This document shows, piece by piece, positions 32,248 to 41,408 of a stretch of DNA of 64,000 nt; the first letter of the stretch is position 1; every line of letters starts with the position of its first letter. Under the pieces are notes generated by a model. That model searched no databases. It had not been told where the DNA came from and worked only from the letters and a program-made list of their open reading frames with translations. Origin of the DNA: Chthoniobacter flavus Ellin428 (GTDB lineage Bacteria; Verrucomicrobiota; Verrucomicrobiia; Chthoniobacterales; Chthoniobacteraceae); assembly GCF_000173075.1 (NCBI RefSeq), contig NZ_ABVL01000003.1:1-64000 (forward strand), read 5' to 3'. A program made the translations under genes and the position numbers.

Positions 32248-34586
32248 ATCCATCGCTGTTCGAGACCGTCACCCGGCCCTGGAGATGGGCCAAAGAAAAA
32301 TTGGTGCGAGGGATGTTCGACTCACCGCCGCGGGCGCCATTTAGCGTCAATGGCCGCCTCGTTTTCTTCGGCTTCGTCGTCTTTGGCGGACTGGGCGCTC
32401 TCCTCGCCAAGCTCTACTACGAGCAAATCGTCCGCCACGAGTATTGGGCGAGTCGGATCAGCAAAGGCTCGGAAGTGTCGGTGCGCATCCCTGCGGTGCG
32501 CGGTGAAATCCGCGATCGCAACGGCCACGTGTTCGCCGAAAACCGCGCCAGTTACGTCATCGAGTTCTATCTGCCCGATATCGTGCGCAGCTACCGCGAG
32601 ACCCATAAGAAGGTGCCCACCCTGGAATACCTGGGCACCGTCAAGCAGATGAAGAAGGCGCTCAAGGAGCCGGACATCGTGCAGATCGTGAACGAGAGCG
32701 TCATGCCCCGCCTCCAGGAGCTGGGGCTCGCGGTCGACTACAATTCCGTGAATCTCCAGCGGCACTTTCGCAACAAACGCGAAGTGCCGTATGTCTATCG
32801 CGAGAACATCGATTTCCTGACCATTGCCAAATATACGCAGACGGGCACCGGGCTGCCCGGTGTCGACCTGGTGCAGCGCCCGGAACGCATCTATCCCTAT
32901 GGAGCACTGGGCGCCCATCTGTTCGGTTACGTCGGCGCGGTCAAGAACCTGGAACACGAAGTCGATATCGACGATTTCACCTATTACGATCCGGATCTCG
33001 AAGGCAAAGCGCAGGTCGAACGTTACTATGACAAATGGCTCCGCGGCACACCCGGCGCGCGGATCATGCAACGCAATCCCAAAGGCGTGATCGTGGGCGA
33101 AGAAGAACGTCGCGAGCCGCAACGGGGCAGCAATGTCTACCTCACCATCGACATCCGGGTGCAATTCATCGTCGAGACGGCCTTGCGCGAGGCCGGCATC
33201 GGCCGCGGCGCCGTCGTGGTAGTCGATCCCAACAACGGAGAAATCCTCGCCCTGGCATCCGTCCCCTCCTACGACCCGAATCTCTTCATTCCATCGATCG
33301 CCTCCGGGGATTGGAAGAATCTCACCGGCGACGCCACGGATCCGCTGACCGATCGAGCCCTGCAAGGCTACGCGCCCGGTTCCATTTACAAAACCGTGAC
33401 GGCCCTCGCCGGGTTGCGTGCCGGCATTCCGGCGACGCGCGCCTTCACTTGCAGCGGCGGGGTCCAATACGGCGACAAATACATGAAGTGCTGGATCGCG
33501 GGACGCGGCGCGCACGGCGCCATCACCTTGCCCGATGCGCTGAAGAACTCCTGCAACGCTTTCTTTTACCAATGGGGCAACGCCGCGGGGATCAATCAAA
33601 TCGACGCGATCGGCGAAGCGCTCGGGCTGGGGAAGAAGACCGGCGTGCCGCTCTCAGGCGAAAGCGCTGGGGTATTGCCGGGCCCGAACTGGTTGCAGAG
33701 CAATCATCCCAGCGAGCGGTGGTCCGACGGCCACACCGCCAACGCCTCGATCGGCCAGGGATACGTGCTCGCCTCGCCGCTGCAGATGGCCATGGTCACC
33801 GCGACGATCGCCAATCGTGGCCTCGCTTACGAACCGCGCCTCGTGCTGAAAGTGCTCGACCAGGACGGCCACGACGTGCGCGATCCTGACACGGGCCGAC
33901 CGGTAGTGCCCCACGGCGCGAAGGTCCACGCCGATCTGCGCCGTGCAGGCATCGACCATGCGCAAATGGAAACCGTGCGCGAAGGCATGCGCCGGGTCGT
34001 CGCCGAGGGCACCGGCAAACGCGGGCAAATTCCCGGCGTGAATGTCGCGGGCAAAACAGGCACCGCCCAATTCTGGCGCGGCGACATTCCGGACAATCAT
34101 GCCTGGTTCACGGCTTTCGCGCCTTATGAAGCACCGCGCTACGCGATCTGCGTCCTGGTGCAGGGAGCGAAATCGGGCGGCGGTGTGGCTGCGCCGATTG
34201 CCCAACGAATCCTGGAACGCTGCCTGGAATTGGATTCCACGCCGCAGGCGACCTTCGCCGCCTTGCCTCCGGCCCGGGGAAGTTTCACTCCCATCGATAA
34301 GGTGGACTACAATCGGCCGCCGAGTTCGCCTGGCACGACGGCGGCGACGGGCCCTTTCACCAGCAGAACCAGTCGAGTATCGGAGATGGATGATCCGGAA
34401 ACGTGGGAGAGCACCGACGCTCCCCCGCGCGCCATCCCGGTGGAGCCGCGACATCTGCGTGTCCCGGACATTCGCGCGGCGGCAGATCCGCGCGGCCGCG
34501 CGTGGGATAATCCGGGAACCTCGCCGCGGCCATTTACGCCGGACCGGAGCGATGTCTTAAAACCCTTTTTCAATTCTCCGCGATAG
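32244..34586 (+). CDS. mrdA: Penicillin-binding protein 2, elongation-type peptidoglycan transpeptidase
   Basis: 780 residues. A single membrane helix (about 32-55) precedes a PBP-dimer domain (VRIPAVRGEIRDRNG) and a transpeptidase domain with Ser380 in GSIYKTV (SxxK), KNSCNAF (SxN) and AGKTGTAQ (KTG). It cross-links peptidoglycan during side-wall growth. A Pro/Arg-rich C-terminal tail of about 110 residues exceeds the E. coli enzyme's length. The last 17 bp overlap the end of the convergent kinase gene. No rodA is adjacent. Confidence 0.93.
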   Translation: MNPSLFETVTRPWRWAKEKLVRGMFDSPPRAPFSVNGRLVFFGFVVFGGLGALLAKLYYEQIVRHEYWASRISKGSEVSVRIPAVRGEIRDRNGHVFAENRASYVIEFYLPDIVRSYRETHKKVPTLEYLGTVKQMKKALKEPDIVQIVNESVMPRLQELGLAVDYNSVNLQRHFRNKREVPYVYRENIDFLTIAKYTQTGTGLPGVDLVQRPERIYPYGALGAHLFGYVGAVKNLEHEVDIDDFTYYDPDLEGKAQVERYYDKWLRGTPGARIMQRNPKGVIVGEEERREPQRGSNVYLTIDIRVQFIVETALREAGIGRGAVVVVDPNNGEILALASVPSYDPNLFIPSIASGDWKNLTGDATDPLTDRALQGYAPGSIYKTVTALAGLRAGIPATRAFTCSGGVQYGDKYMKCWIAGRGAHGAITLPDALKNSCNAFFYQWGNAAGINQIDAIGEALGLGKKTGVPLSGESAGVLPGPNWLQSNHPSERWSDGHTANASIGQGYVLASPLQMAMVTATIANRGLAYEPRLVLKVLDQDGHDVRDPDTGRPVVPHGAKVHADLRRAGIDHAQMETVREGMRRVVAEGTGKRGQIPGVNVAGKTGTAQFWRGDIPDNHAWFTAFAPYEAPRYAICVLVQGAKSGGGVAAPIAQRILERCLELDSTPQATFAALPPARGSFTPIDKVDYNRPPSSPGTTAATGPFTSRTSRVSEMDDPETWESTDAPPRAIPVEPRHLRVPDIRAAADPRGRAWDNPGTSPRPFTPDRSDVLKPFFNSPR

Positions 34587-37500
34587 ATCGCGATTCCTCG
34601 GACACCGGATGCTCCGAACCGATCAAGAGAGTAAAGTGAAAGGTCGCGCCCCGGCCGAGTTCGCTTTCCGCCCAAAGATGACCGCCATGGGCTTTGATGA
34701 TCGCGCGGCAGATCGAGAGACCCATGCCCAGGCCGTTGGATTTCGTGGAATAGAAAGGATCGAAGATCCGCTCGAGCTTATCCGGTTCAATACCCGGACC
34801 CGAATCGGCCACGGAGACCCGGACCAGGCCGGCGCCGTCACGCCTGGTCGAAACCACGATGCTCCGCGCCTCCGGGTCAGCGGACCGCATGGCGTCGCCG
34901 CTATTGACGATGAGATTGAGGAGCACCTGCTGCAACTGAATGTGATCGCCCCTCACCGATGGCAGGTCCGGCTGGAGCTCGGTGGTGACCACGACCTGCC
35001 GTGTCACCAGATCGCTGTGCAGAAGCGCGAGCACGCCCTCGATGTCCAGGTTGATATCGCGCGGTTCCAGCTGCGCCTCCCCCTTCTTCATCATCGAACG
35101 CATATGCCGAATGATCTCGCTGGCCCGCTGATCCGACGCCGCAATATCGCGCAAACAGGCTCGCGTTTCCGCGACGTCGGCCGGTTCGTCTTCGAGAAAT
35201 CTCAGGGCCGCCTGCGCATTGCTCAAGATGGCCGCGAGAGGCTGACTCAATTCGTGGGCGAGCGAAGCGGAAAGCTCACCGAGCAGGGAAACCCGGCCCA
35301 CCCGAGCCAGCTCCGCGTCCTGCAGGCGGGCACGCTCGATCTCGGCGATCTGGCGAAGGTGACGGCGGTGCATGGACCACCACACCAAGGCAGCGCCAAT
35401 GAAGATGAACAATGCAACGACCGTCACTTGAAACCCGAGCCGCTGGACCAGAAATGGCTGCACCGTCAGCGCGAGCGCCACACCGGGTTCACTCCACTTT
35501 CCGCCATTGCCCGAGGCTTCGACGCGGAAGACATAGTGGCCTGGGCGCAGGCCATCATACGAAGCCAAGCGGTCTCGATCATCCGTGATCCAGTCTCTGT
35601 CGAGTCCATCGAGCCGATAACGGAACTGCCCCCAGTTACCATCTCCCAGCACGGGTGCGGTAAAGTGCAGGTCCAGACGATGATAACCCGGCGGCACGAC
35701 CAAAGCCGCACCCGGCGCACGATCCTGGCCATCGATTTGGACGCCGTCGATTGAGGCCTGCGGCGAGACAGGTTTGCGGTTCTGCAACTGGGCGGGGTCG
35801 ATCTCGGCGATACCGGTGACCGTCGGAAAGAGCAGGCGGCCATCCTTCGTCTTGCACACCGTGGGCGAATGCCCGCCCGTACATTGTTCCTTCACCATGC
35901 CTTCATTTCGGCCGAAACACAGCGGATGCAGTTCGGAAAGTTTGCCGCTGGCCAGAGCGTCGATTTCTTTCCGCTCCAGGCGCATCAAACCACGATTACA
36001 TCCCAGCCAAAGATGATCCATATCGTCGGCGACAATTTGGGAGATCACGTCGTCGACCAGTCCCTGCTGCGAAGTGACATTGAAAATGCGCCCGTCCTTG
36101 AGGCGGGCCAGTCCACCCCCTCGCGTCCCAATCCACATCGTGCCGTCCGGATCGCGGAGCAAGGCGAGGACGTTCGCCGTGAGGAGACCGTCCTGAGTTC
36201 CCCAAGTCCGGACGATGTGTCCCTGCCGCCAGCGGTGCAATCCACCCGCACTGCCGATCCAGATCGTGTCCGCCTCTTCGCTCACGATACTGGTGATATC
36301 TCCGCCAAAGGATCCGCGCGGCGCGGCCACCTGCACGGTGGTGCCGTCGCATTTGAGAAGCGTGGAGTAGTAAGTACCCATCCAGAGCGTTGTCTTATCC
36401 GCACACAGCGCCCGAATGGCTTCACCGCGAATGGGAGAATCTAAAAATGCCCTGGTCGGTTGGCCGCTCTGAAAGTGATACAGACAACTCTCCCCCGCTG
36501 CCCAGATGCTGCCGTCAGGAGCGCTGGCCGTGCAGTAGGTCCGATGAGTCTGGGCAGATACTCCAGAATCCTGAAGCCGGCTGAATTGACCACCTTCGAG
36601 GTGGTAGATGCCCTTGCTTCCGGCGCCAATCCACAAGGCTCCCGCCCCGTCTTGCGCGATGGACATCACGGGAGCCTGATCCCATCCGGCATTCGCCCCC
36701 CAATAGTAAAGCTCGCGCCGCGAGAGCCGGTTCAAACCGCCATTTCGAGTCCCTACCCAAATGCAACCCTCACAATCCGCGGCAACGACTCCGGCGAATG
36801 GATCGGATAACTCCCCTTTGCCTGCCACCGGTTCGAATTGTTCTGCGCGACTCCGATACAGGCCGTGATCATCCGCACAAATCCAGAGGGTCCCGGCACT
36901 ATCCACTGCCAGGCTCATGAAGCTCGCCAGAGGCAATCCATTGGTGCGATCGAAGCGCTTCCACTCACCACCCTGCCAACGCCACAGAAGGCCATTACCC
37001 GCTCCACCCCAAACCACACCGTCAACGCCGGTGGCCAAACTGTACAAGTAATCTGGGAAGACCCCTGATCCCTTCACTAACGTGAAGTGGCCACCCTCCG
37101 AGCGGAAAACACCTCCGGGTAACACCGACACCCACAGCGAGCCGTTCGAATCCTGGGTCAGGGCCCGGATCTGTTCGTGGGGCAATCCCTGGGCTTCGCC
37201 AATCACCGTGAAAACTCCATCGTGCCACTTCACCAATCCTTCGGAAGTGCCGATCCAGATGGAACCATCCCGATCTGAAGTCATCGACACTACATCCGCG
37301 TTCGAGGGAAATCCTTCTGTGCTCCCAAATGAATCGAAACGGCCGCCCATCCGTCGGCTCACCCCACCTCCGGTCGTACCAATCCAAAGTCCTCCCTGCT
37401 TGTCCTCCGCCAGCGTCGAGATGCGCACGGAACGCAATCCGTCCGTCAGACCAAACTTCCGAAATCTCACCCCATCAAACCGCGCGAGTCCCGCGCTCGT

Positions 37501-37692
37501 TCCCACCCAGAGAAACCCGTCGCGAGTTTGTAAGATGGCATTGACGGTATTTTGTGGAAGGCCATCCTCCGTCTGCCAGGATTGCGTCACCCATTCGGAT
37601 CTCAGTGCGGGGGTCACTTCCGCCCCGGCCCACGAACCCGTGGCCAGGAAAGCAATCACCGCCAAAAAGCCGATGATGAAAACTTGCTTCAT
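34570..37692 (-). CDS. Propeller-type sensor histidine kinase (Reg_prop, Y_Y_Y, HisKA, HATPase)
   Basis: 1040 residues with a signal peptide (1-24). A periplasmic beta-propeller of Reg_prop repeats (DGLPQNTVNAILQTRDGFLW, many WIGT blades) is followed by a Y_Y_Y domain (about 690-745, FRYRLDGLDRDWI), a membrane helix (about 755-778) and a cytosolic kinase with phospho-His813 in SLAHELSQPLAAI and an HATPase domain (DSGPGIEPDKLERIFDPF, GLGMGLSICRAI). Unlike classical hybrid two-component systems it has no receiver or DNA-binding domain, and no response-regulator gene is adjacent. Such sensors often detect glycans. The signal here is unknown. Confidence 0.92.
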   Translation of the reverse strand: MKQVFIIGFLAVIAFLATGSWAGAEVTPALRSEWVTQSWQTEDGLPQNTVNAILQTRDGFLWVGTSAGLARFDGVRFRKFGLTDGLRSVRISTLAEDKQGGLWIGTTGGGVSRRMGGRFDSFGSTEGFPSNADVVSMTSDRDGSIWIGTSEGLVKWHDGVFTVIGEAQGLPHEQIRALTQDSNGSLWVSVLPGGVFRSEGGHFTLVKGSGVFPDYLYSLATGVDGVVWGGAGNGLLWRWQGGEWKRFDRTNGLPLASFMSLAVDSAGTLWICADDHGLYRSRAEQFEPVAGKGELSDPFAGVVAADCEGCIWVGTRNGGLNRLSRRELYYWGANAGWDQAPVMSIAQDGAGALWIGAGSKGIYHLEGGQFSRLQDSGVSAQTHRTYCTASAPDGSIWAAGESCLYHFQSGQPTRAFLDSPIRGEAIRALCADKTTLWMGTYYSTLLKCDGTTVQVAAPRGSFGGDITSIVSEEADTIWIGSAGGLHRWRQGHIVRTWGTQDGLLTANVLALLRDPDGTMWIGTRGGGLARLKDGRIFNVTSQQGLVDDVISQIVADDMDHLWLGCNRGLMRLERKEIDALASGKLSELHPLCFGRNEGMVKEQCTGGHSPTVCKTKDGRLLFPTVTGIAEIDPAQLQNRKPVSPQASIDGVQIDGQDRAPGAALVVPPGYHRLDLHFTAPVLGDGNWGQFRYRLDGLDRDWITDDRDRLASYDGLRPGHYVFRVEASGNGGKWSEPGVALALTVQPFLVQRLGFQVTVVALFIFIGAALVWWSMHRRHLRQIAEIERARLQDAELARVGRVSLLGELSASLAHELSQPLAAILSNAQAALRFLEDEPADVAETRACLRDIAASDQRASEIIRHMRSMMKKGEAQLEPRDINLDIEGVLALLHSDLVTRQVVVTTELQPDLPSVRGDHIQLQQVLLNLIVNSGDAMRSADPEARSIVVSTRRDGAGLVRVSVADSGPGIEPDKLERIFDPFYSTKSNGLGMGLSICRAIIKAHGGHLWAESELGRGATFHFTLLIGSEHPVSEESRSIAEN

Positions 37693-37755
37693 CGAACGGC
37701 ATAGACCGATACCGGCTCAAAAACTCGAAGGCCAGCGCAAAAGTTGCGCGTGAAC

Positions 37756-38448
37756 TCATTTACCCGCCGGTCGATCGCCATCATCCCGGCGGGCCGCAAT
37801 CTCGAGCGCGACCAACCGGGAGATGAGAATGGCGAGATAGAGTTGTCCGGTCAGCGCCTCGGCATTCGCCAGGGAACGTGCGGTCGAATGCACGGGCGTG
37901 ATATCTCCATAACCCACGGTCGTTAAGGTCACGAAACTGAAATAAATCCATGACGAGCTATGAGCCTCACTCGCTCCGTTAAAAGCATGCGGATGGACCA
38001 GTGCGGTCCACTCGTAGGCATTGGCCCAAATGAAACCCAGGAGCAGATAAACGGCGACGGCCCCCTGAATGCGATACTTCGTAACCGTCCCCCGGTGCAG
38101 GACCTTGCCGAGAACCACCAGGGCAAACGACGATAACCCGATGATATCTGCCGCGGCATTCCAACTCGACATGTCGACATTGCCAAAGTGATCCAGCCAG
38201 CGAATGATCAATGCACCGGCCGTAGCGGTCGCCACCAGGCAAAAAACCAAAGGACGTTCCGAGGCGGCCGCGGCAATCCCGCAGACGAACAGCAGGGAGA
38301 AAAAGCCGTCACTCAAAATCGTGGGACGGACGCTGTCCGCAGCTACCGAAGGAAGGACAAATTCAAAAATGATCAGCGCGATCAACAATCCCGAGAGACT
38401 GCGATCCGTCTTCCAATACCGGATCCAAAATCGTCGGAAGCTGGCCAT
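37756..38448 (-). CDS. Ion channel, K+-channel type pore
   Basis: 230 residues from ATG 38448 (the frame is open upstream). Several hydrophobic helices precede a pore loop with the K+ selectivity signature TLTTVGYGDI and a final helix. No cytosolic nucleotide-binding or RCK domain follows, so gating is not evident. It lies 31 nt after the end of an upstream lipoprotein hydrolase gene on the same strand. Confidence 0.85.
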   Translation of the reverse strand: MASFRRFWIRYWKTDRSLSGLLIALIIFEFVLPSVAADSVRPTILSDGFFSLLFVCGIAAAASERPLVFCLVATATAGALIIRWLDHFGNVDMSSWNAAADIIGLSSFALVVLGKVLHRGTVTKYRIQGAVAVYLLLGFIWANAYEWTALVHPHAFNGASEAHSSSWIYFSFVTLTTVGYGDITPVHSTARSLANAEALTGQLYLAILISRLVALEIAARRDDGDRPAGK

Positions 38449-38479
38449 GGTTTTCAGGTGAATTGGAGCTTCTTCCCTC

Positions 38480-40111
38480 TCACGGCGAAGCGTGTGTCTT
38501 GAGAATGTGCAACACCTCCGCGATGGCTTGCGGATTCTGATGAGCCGTGTGGCTCGAAGGAACAATGTCTTCGAGCTCCGCGCCATCCATGTGCGAACTC
38601 CAATAAGGCACCACGCCATCGCTCGAGTTGGGCGAATCGTGGCGCCCGCGATCGCCGATGATGGTGTCGTAGGGAATGCCGGGCGTGACCGGAATGGTAT
38701 TGATCGCGTTCACGAAACGACTCTTGGGGGAAAGGGTATCCACGCTGTTGGCGCGACGCTTGGGCTTCAGTTCGTTTTCCCGGATGCTCGTCAGGCGTAA
38801 CATTTCCCTGCTGGCCTGCGACGCCAGCCTGGCCGGGCGGATGAGACTGGCCGCCAGGCGGCCCAACCATCCGCTCGCCAGATCGCTGCCACGCAAGGGC
38901 GCCGCGATGAAGATGACCCGTCCGATTTCCGCGCGATGATGAAAGAAGAGCTCTTCCTCGAAATACTCGCGGGTATGCACCGAAAGCGGCACCTGTTCCG
39001 GCCGCCGGCCGAAAATCGTCATCCAAAGCCGGTCTCCACTATCGGTGATCAACAACCGGCTGATGCAGCCTCCCATGCTATGCCCGACGACGACCATCGG
39101 TTTGCGGGCGGGAAAACGCTTTTCGACCGCATCGAGTTCGTCGCGCAAAATCGCCGCGGAATAGGGATAGGGATAACCACTCGGGTAACTGTAAAACCAG
39201 AACTGGTAATGTTTGCGGATGTCAGGATCGCCGCGCAGCGTATTGATCATCGGTATCCATGTGGCCTGTGAGTCCATGAGGCCGTGAATCACGAGAACGA
39301 CGGTCTTGTTTGGATCGTAAGGCTGGAGCCGTTCGATCGCCGCGGTGTGGGCAAATTTTTCCGGGTTCAGCAACCGGGACAACTCGTGCTTTTTCGGATC
39401 GGTCATTTTCAGCATGACCGCGAGCGGCGCCGTGAAGTCCGCGGCCAGCGGATAAGTGTGGCCATCGAGCTGGGTCGTCTCGTGGGCCAAAGGATCTTCC
39501 AAAGCCAGCACACAGCGCCGGCCCTGGAGGTGCGCGACGCCAGTCAGCCCATAGAATAGGCGCGATGGAGCGAAGGTTTGGCGCGCCTGCCGGTTGATGT
39601 CGCGCTCAATAGTGACCAGAGGGGCGCCGATCCCGTCACGAGTCACGCGCCGCGAGACATAGAGGCCGCGCACGTCAAACTGATCAGCCGGCGTGAAATC
39701 GCACCGCGCGGGATTCCATTCCGCATGCGGATCGGCGGCGTAGGCAAGCTCGAAGCCCCCACCCGGCCCCGGCATGTGAAGTGGCTGGGTCCACGGATTC
39801 AGCCGGGCCTCATGGATGATCTCGAAGACCCGCCCCAGCGCGAAATTGTAATCGCGCCGCGCGGTCGCGTTTGCGGGATTCTTTCGCAACGCACGAAGCG
39901 CGATGTCCATTGCGCCAAGACAGTCGCCGAGCGCCTGGAGAGGGTTAACGTGGTCCCGGTGCAACGCCTTCCCGATCGCCTGCTCCGCGTCAGCCAGTGG
40001 GCCGGGGCCGGACTTCGCTGGGAGCGATGGTTGCTTTTCCGTGATATCTGCGTAAGGCGCACAGGCCGCGAGCAGAAAGGCGGTGCCGAGCAGACACGGG
40101 AGCGCGCGCAT
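38480..40111 (-). CDS. Lipoprotein alpha/beta hydrolase
   Basis: 543 residues. A lipobox (LLAAC, Cys about 17) marks an outer- or inner-membrane lipoprotein. The C-terminal half is an alpha/beta hydrolase with VLVIHGLMDSQATW (oxyanion region), the nucleophile elbow GHSMGG, and late acidic/His residues (SSDGVVPYWSSH, VPSSHTAH). Esterase or lipase-like activity is likely; substrate unknown. It is followed by the channel gene and preceded closely (12 nt) by the YkuD gene, suggesting one transcript from the 41 kb end. Confidence 0.85.
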   Translation of the reverse strand: MRALPCLLGTAFLLAACAPYADITEKQPSLPAKSGPGPLADAEQAIGKALHRDHVNPLQALGDCLGAMDIALRALRKNPANATARRDYNFALGRVFEIIHEARLNPWTQPLHMPGPGGGFELAYAADPHAEWNPARCDFTPADQFDVRGLYVSRRVTRDGIGAPLVTIERDINRQARQTFAPSRLFYGLTGVAHLQGRRCVLALEDPLAHETTQLDGHTYPLAADFTAPLAVMLKMTDPKKHELSRLLNPEKFAHTAAIERLQPYDPNKTVVLVIHGLMDSQATWIPMINTLRGDPDIRKHYQFWFYSYPSGYPYPYSAAILRDELDAVEKRFPARKPMVVVGHSMGGCISRLLITDSGDRLWMTIFGRRPEQVPLSVHTREYFEEELFFHHRAEIGRVIFIAAPLRGSDLASGWLGRLAASLIRPARLASQASREMLRLTSIRENELKPKRRANSVDTLSPKSRFVNAINTIPVTPGIPYDTIIGDRGRHDSPNSSDGVVPYWSSHMDGAELEDIVPSSHTAHQNPQAIAEVLHILKTHASP

Positions 40112-40123
40112 ATCACGCGATCG

Positions 40124-41125
40124 TCAATTCGCCAGAATCGAAGCGTCCCGGACCACTTTGCGCACCTCCGGTTGGTCCGTGACAAAGACCGTCGTGCCCG
40201 GCGCGATCGTCGCGTAGAGCTTGGTCGCAAATTCCGGATTCATGTGCAGCCGGGAAGCGAGACGCTCGGGATTGGCGCGAGGGCCACTCACTTCGCTGGG
40301 CACTTCCATCCATCTTCCCGCGGACCGCTCCGGGGCAAACTGGCTGGGTTTCCCAGTCGTCCCTTCGAGCAGGGTAAAAACGTGCCCACCGAGTGCCCCA
40401 CGACCGGAAATATCCAGCGCTGCGCGTCCGATGGGATTCCCATTCCGGTAGACGTAGAGTGCGTGATCCGCAGAGCTGACGACGATGGTCACGGGCCCGC
40501 TGGAACTCCGCTCCGGCTGCCAGTCGTAGGCCCCGTGTTCCAGCGGGTGGAGCATGCCGGAGCTGAAGTCCTTGGGCGCCAGCAGCAGGCCGGGGCTCGA
40601 GGCGAGATGCGGTGTCGGTGTCTTCCCATCGCCCACGACGACCGTCCCACCCTTCGCCGTCGTCTTGAAAAGCAGTTGCGAAAAATCGTAGGGCAGGCGG
40701 ACACAACCGTGACTCGCGGCATAACCCGGCAACGCGCCGGAATGCATGGCGATGCCGCTCCAGGTGAGCCGCTGCATGTTCGGCATCGGCGCATTGTCGT
40801 ATTTCTTCGAGTAGTGGGTCTCCTTCTTCTCGAGAATGGTAAAGACACCGCCGGGAGTGGCGTTGCTTTTCGACCCCGAGCTCACCGTCGAGCGCCCGAT
40901 GAGGATGCCGTTGCGGTAGACGTACATGATCTGTTGCGGAAGACTCACCAGGATCACTACGGGCCCAGCCGGCGAGAGTTGGGGAGCCCACCAGTATTCC
41001 CCCGGCTTGAGCGGTCCGGTCGGCTTGCCTGTCGCCATGCCTTTGGTGTGAAAAGATGGCCGGTCCATGGCCAGCGTGGTGGAGAGAAGAGCAGCGGAGA
41101 CGGCAAGGGTGAGCAGGGATTTCAT
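40124..41125 (-). CDS. Exported L,D-transpeptidase-like protein with two YkuD domains, second one degenerate
   Basis: 333 residues with a signal peptide (about 1-19). The first YkuD domain (about 55-165) has the catalytic signature MHSGALPGYAASHGCVRLP with Cys141. The second (about 215-325) repeats the N-terminal YkuD pattern (VVSSADHALYVYRNGNPIG against VSLPQQIMYVYRNGILIG) but lacks the SHGC motif. L,D-transpeptidases cross-link peptidoglycan or attach proteins to it. It is followed 12 nt later by the hydrolase gene and preceded by a tiny lipoprotein gene. Confidence 0.88.
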   Translation of the reverse strand: MKSLLTLAVSAALLSTTLAMDRPSFHTKGMATGKPTGPLKPGEYWWAPQLSPAGPVVILVSLPQQIMYVYRNGILIGRSTVSSGSKSNATPGGVFTILEKKETHYSKKYDNAPMPNMQRLTWSGIAMHSGALPGYAASHGCVRLPYDFSQLLFKTTAKGGTVVVGDGKTPTPHLASSPGLLLAPKDFSSGMLHPLEHGAYDWQPERSSSGPVTIVVSSADHALYVYRNGNPIGRAALDISGRGALGGHVFTLLEGTTGKPSQFAPERSAGRWMEVPSEVSGPRANPERLASRLHMNPEFATKLYATIAPGTTVFVTDQPEVRKVVRDASILAN

Positions 41126-41128
41126 GAA

Positions 41129-41344
41129 TTAGTTCAATACGGCCTCGCGGCTGGCCCGGAAGCGCTCGTCACGCGCTTGTTGTCGAGTCTCGCGCTCGTC
41201 AATCATGTTGTGGTGCCAGCCGGTAATCGTATCTTGCCGCCTGGCAACGTCGTGGGAGGAACAGGCGCTGAGGCCCAGGATCGCACCGGCGAGGAGCAGG
41301 CAGTTGAGAACAGTACGCAAGGATTGGCGAATAACGGATTTCAT
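41129..41344 (-). CDS. Small lipoprotein
   Basis: 71 residues with a signal peptide and lipobox LSAC (Cys about 28), then a charged helix rich in Arg and Glu (ERETRQQARDERF). It lies 3 nt before the YkuD gene. Its role is unknown; by size and charge it could be a Lpp-like envelope tether that a YkuD enzyme attaches, but that is speculation. Confidence 0.7.
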   Translation of the reverse strand: MKSVIRQSLRTVLNCLLLAGAILGLSACSSHDVARRQDTITGWHHNMIDERETRQQARDERFRASREAVLN

Positions 41345-41408
41345 TAGTGGGGTGGTGGTTGGGTAGATACTCGCGAGGACCTGCCGGCGGCGTAAGGATG
41401 GAGCCGTT

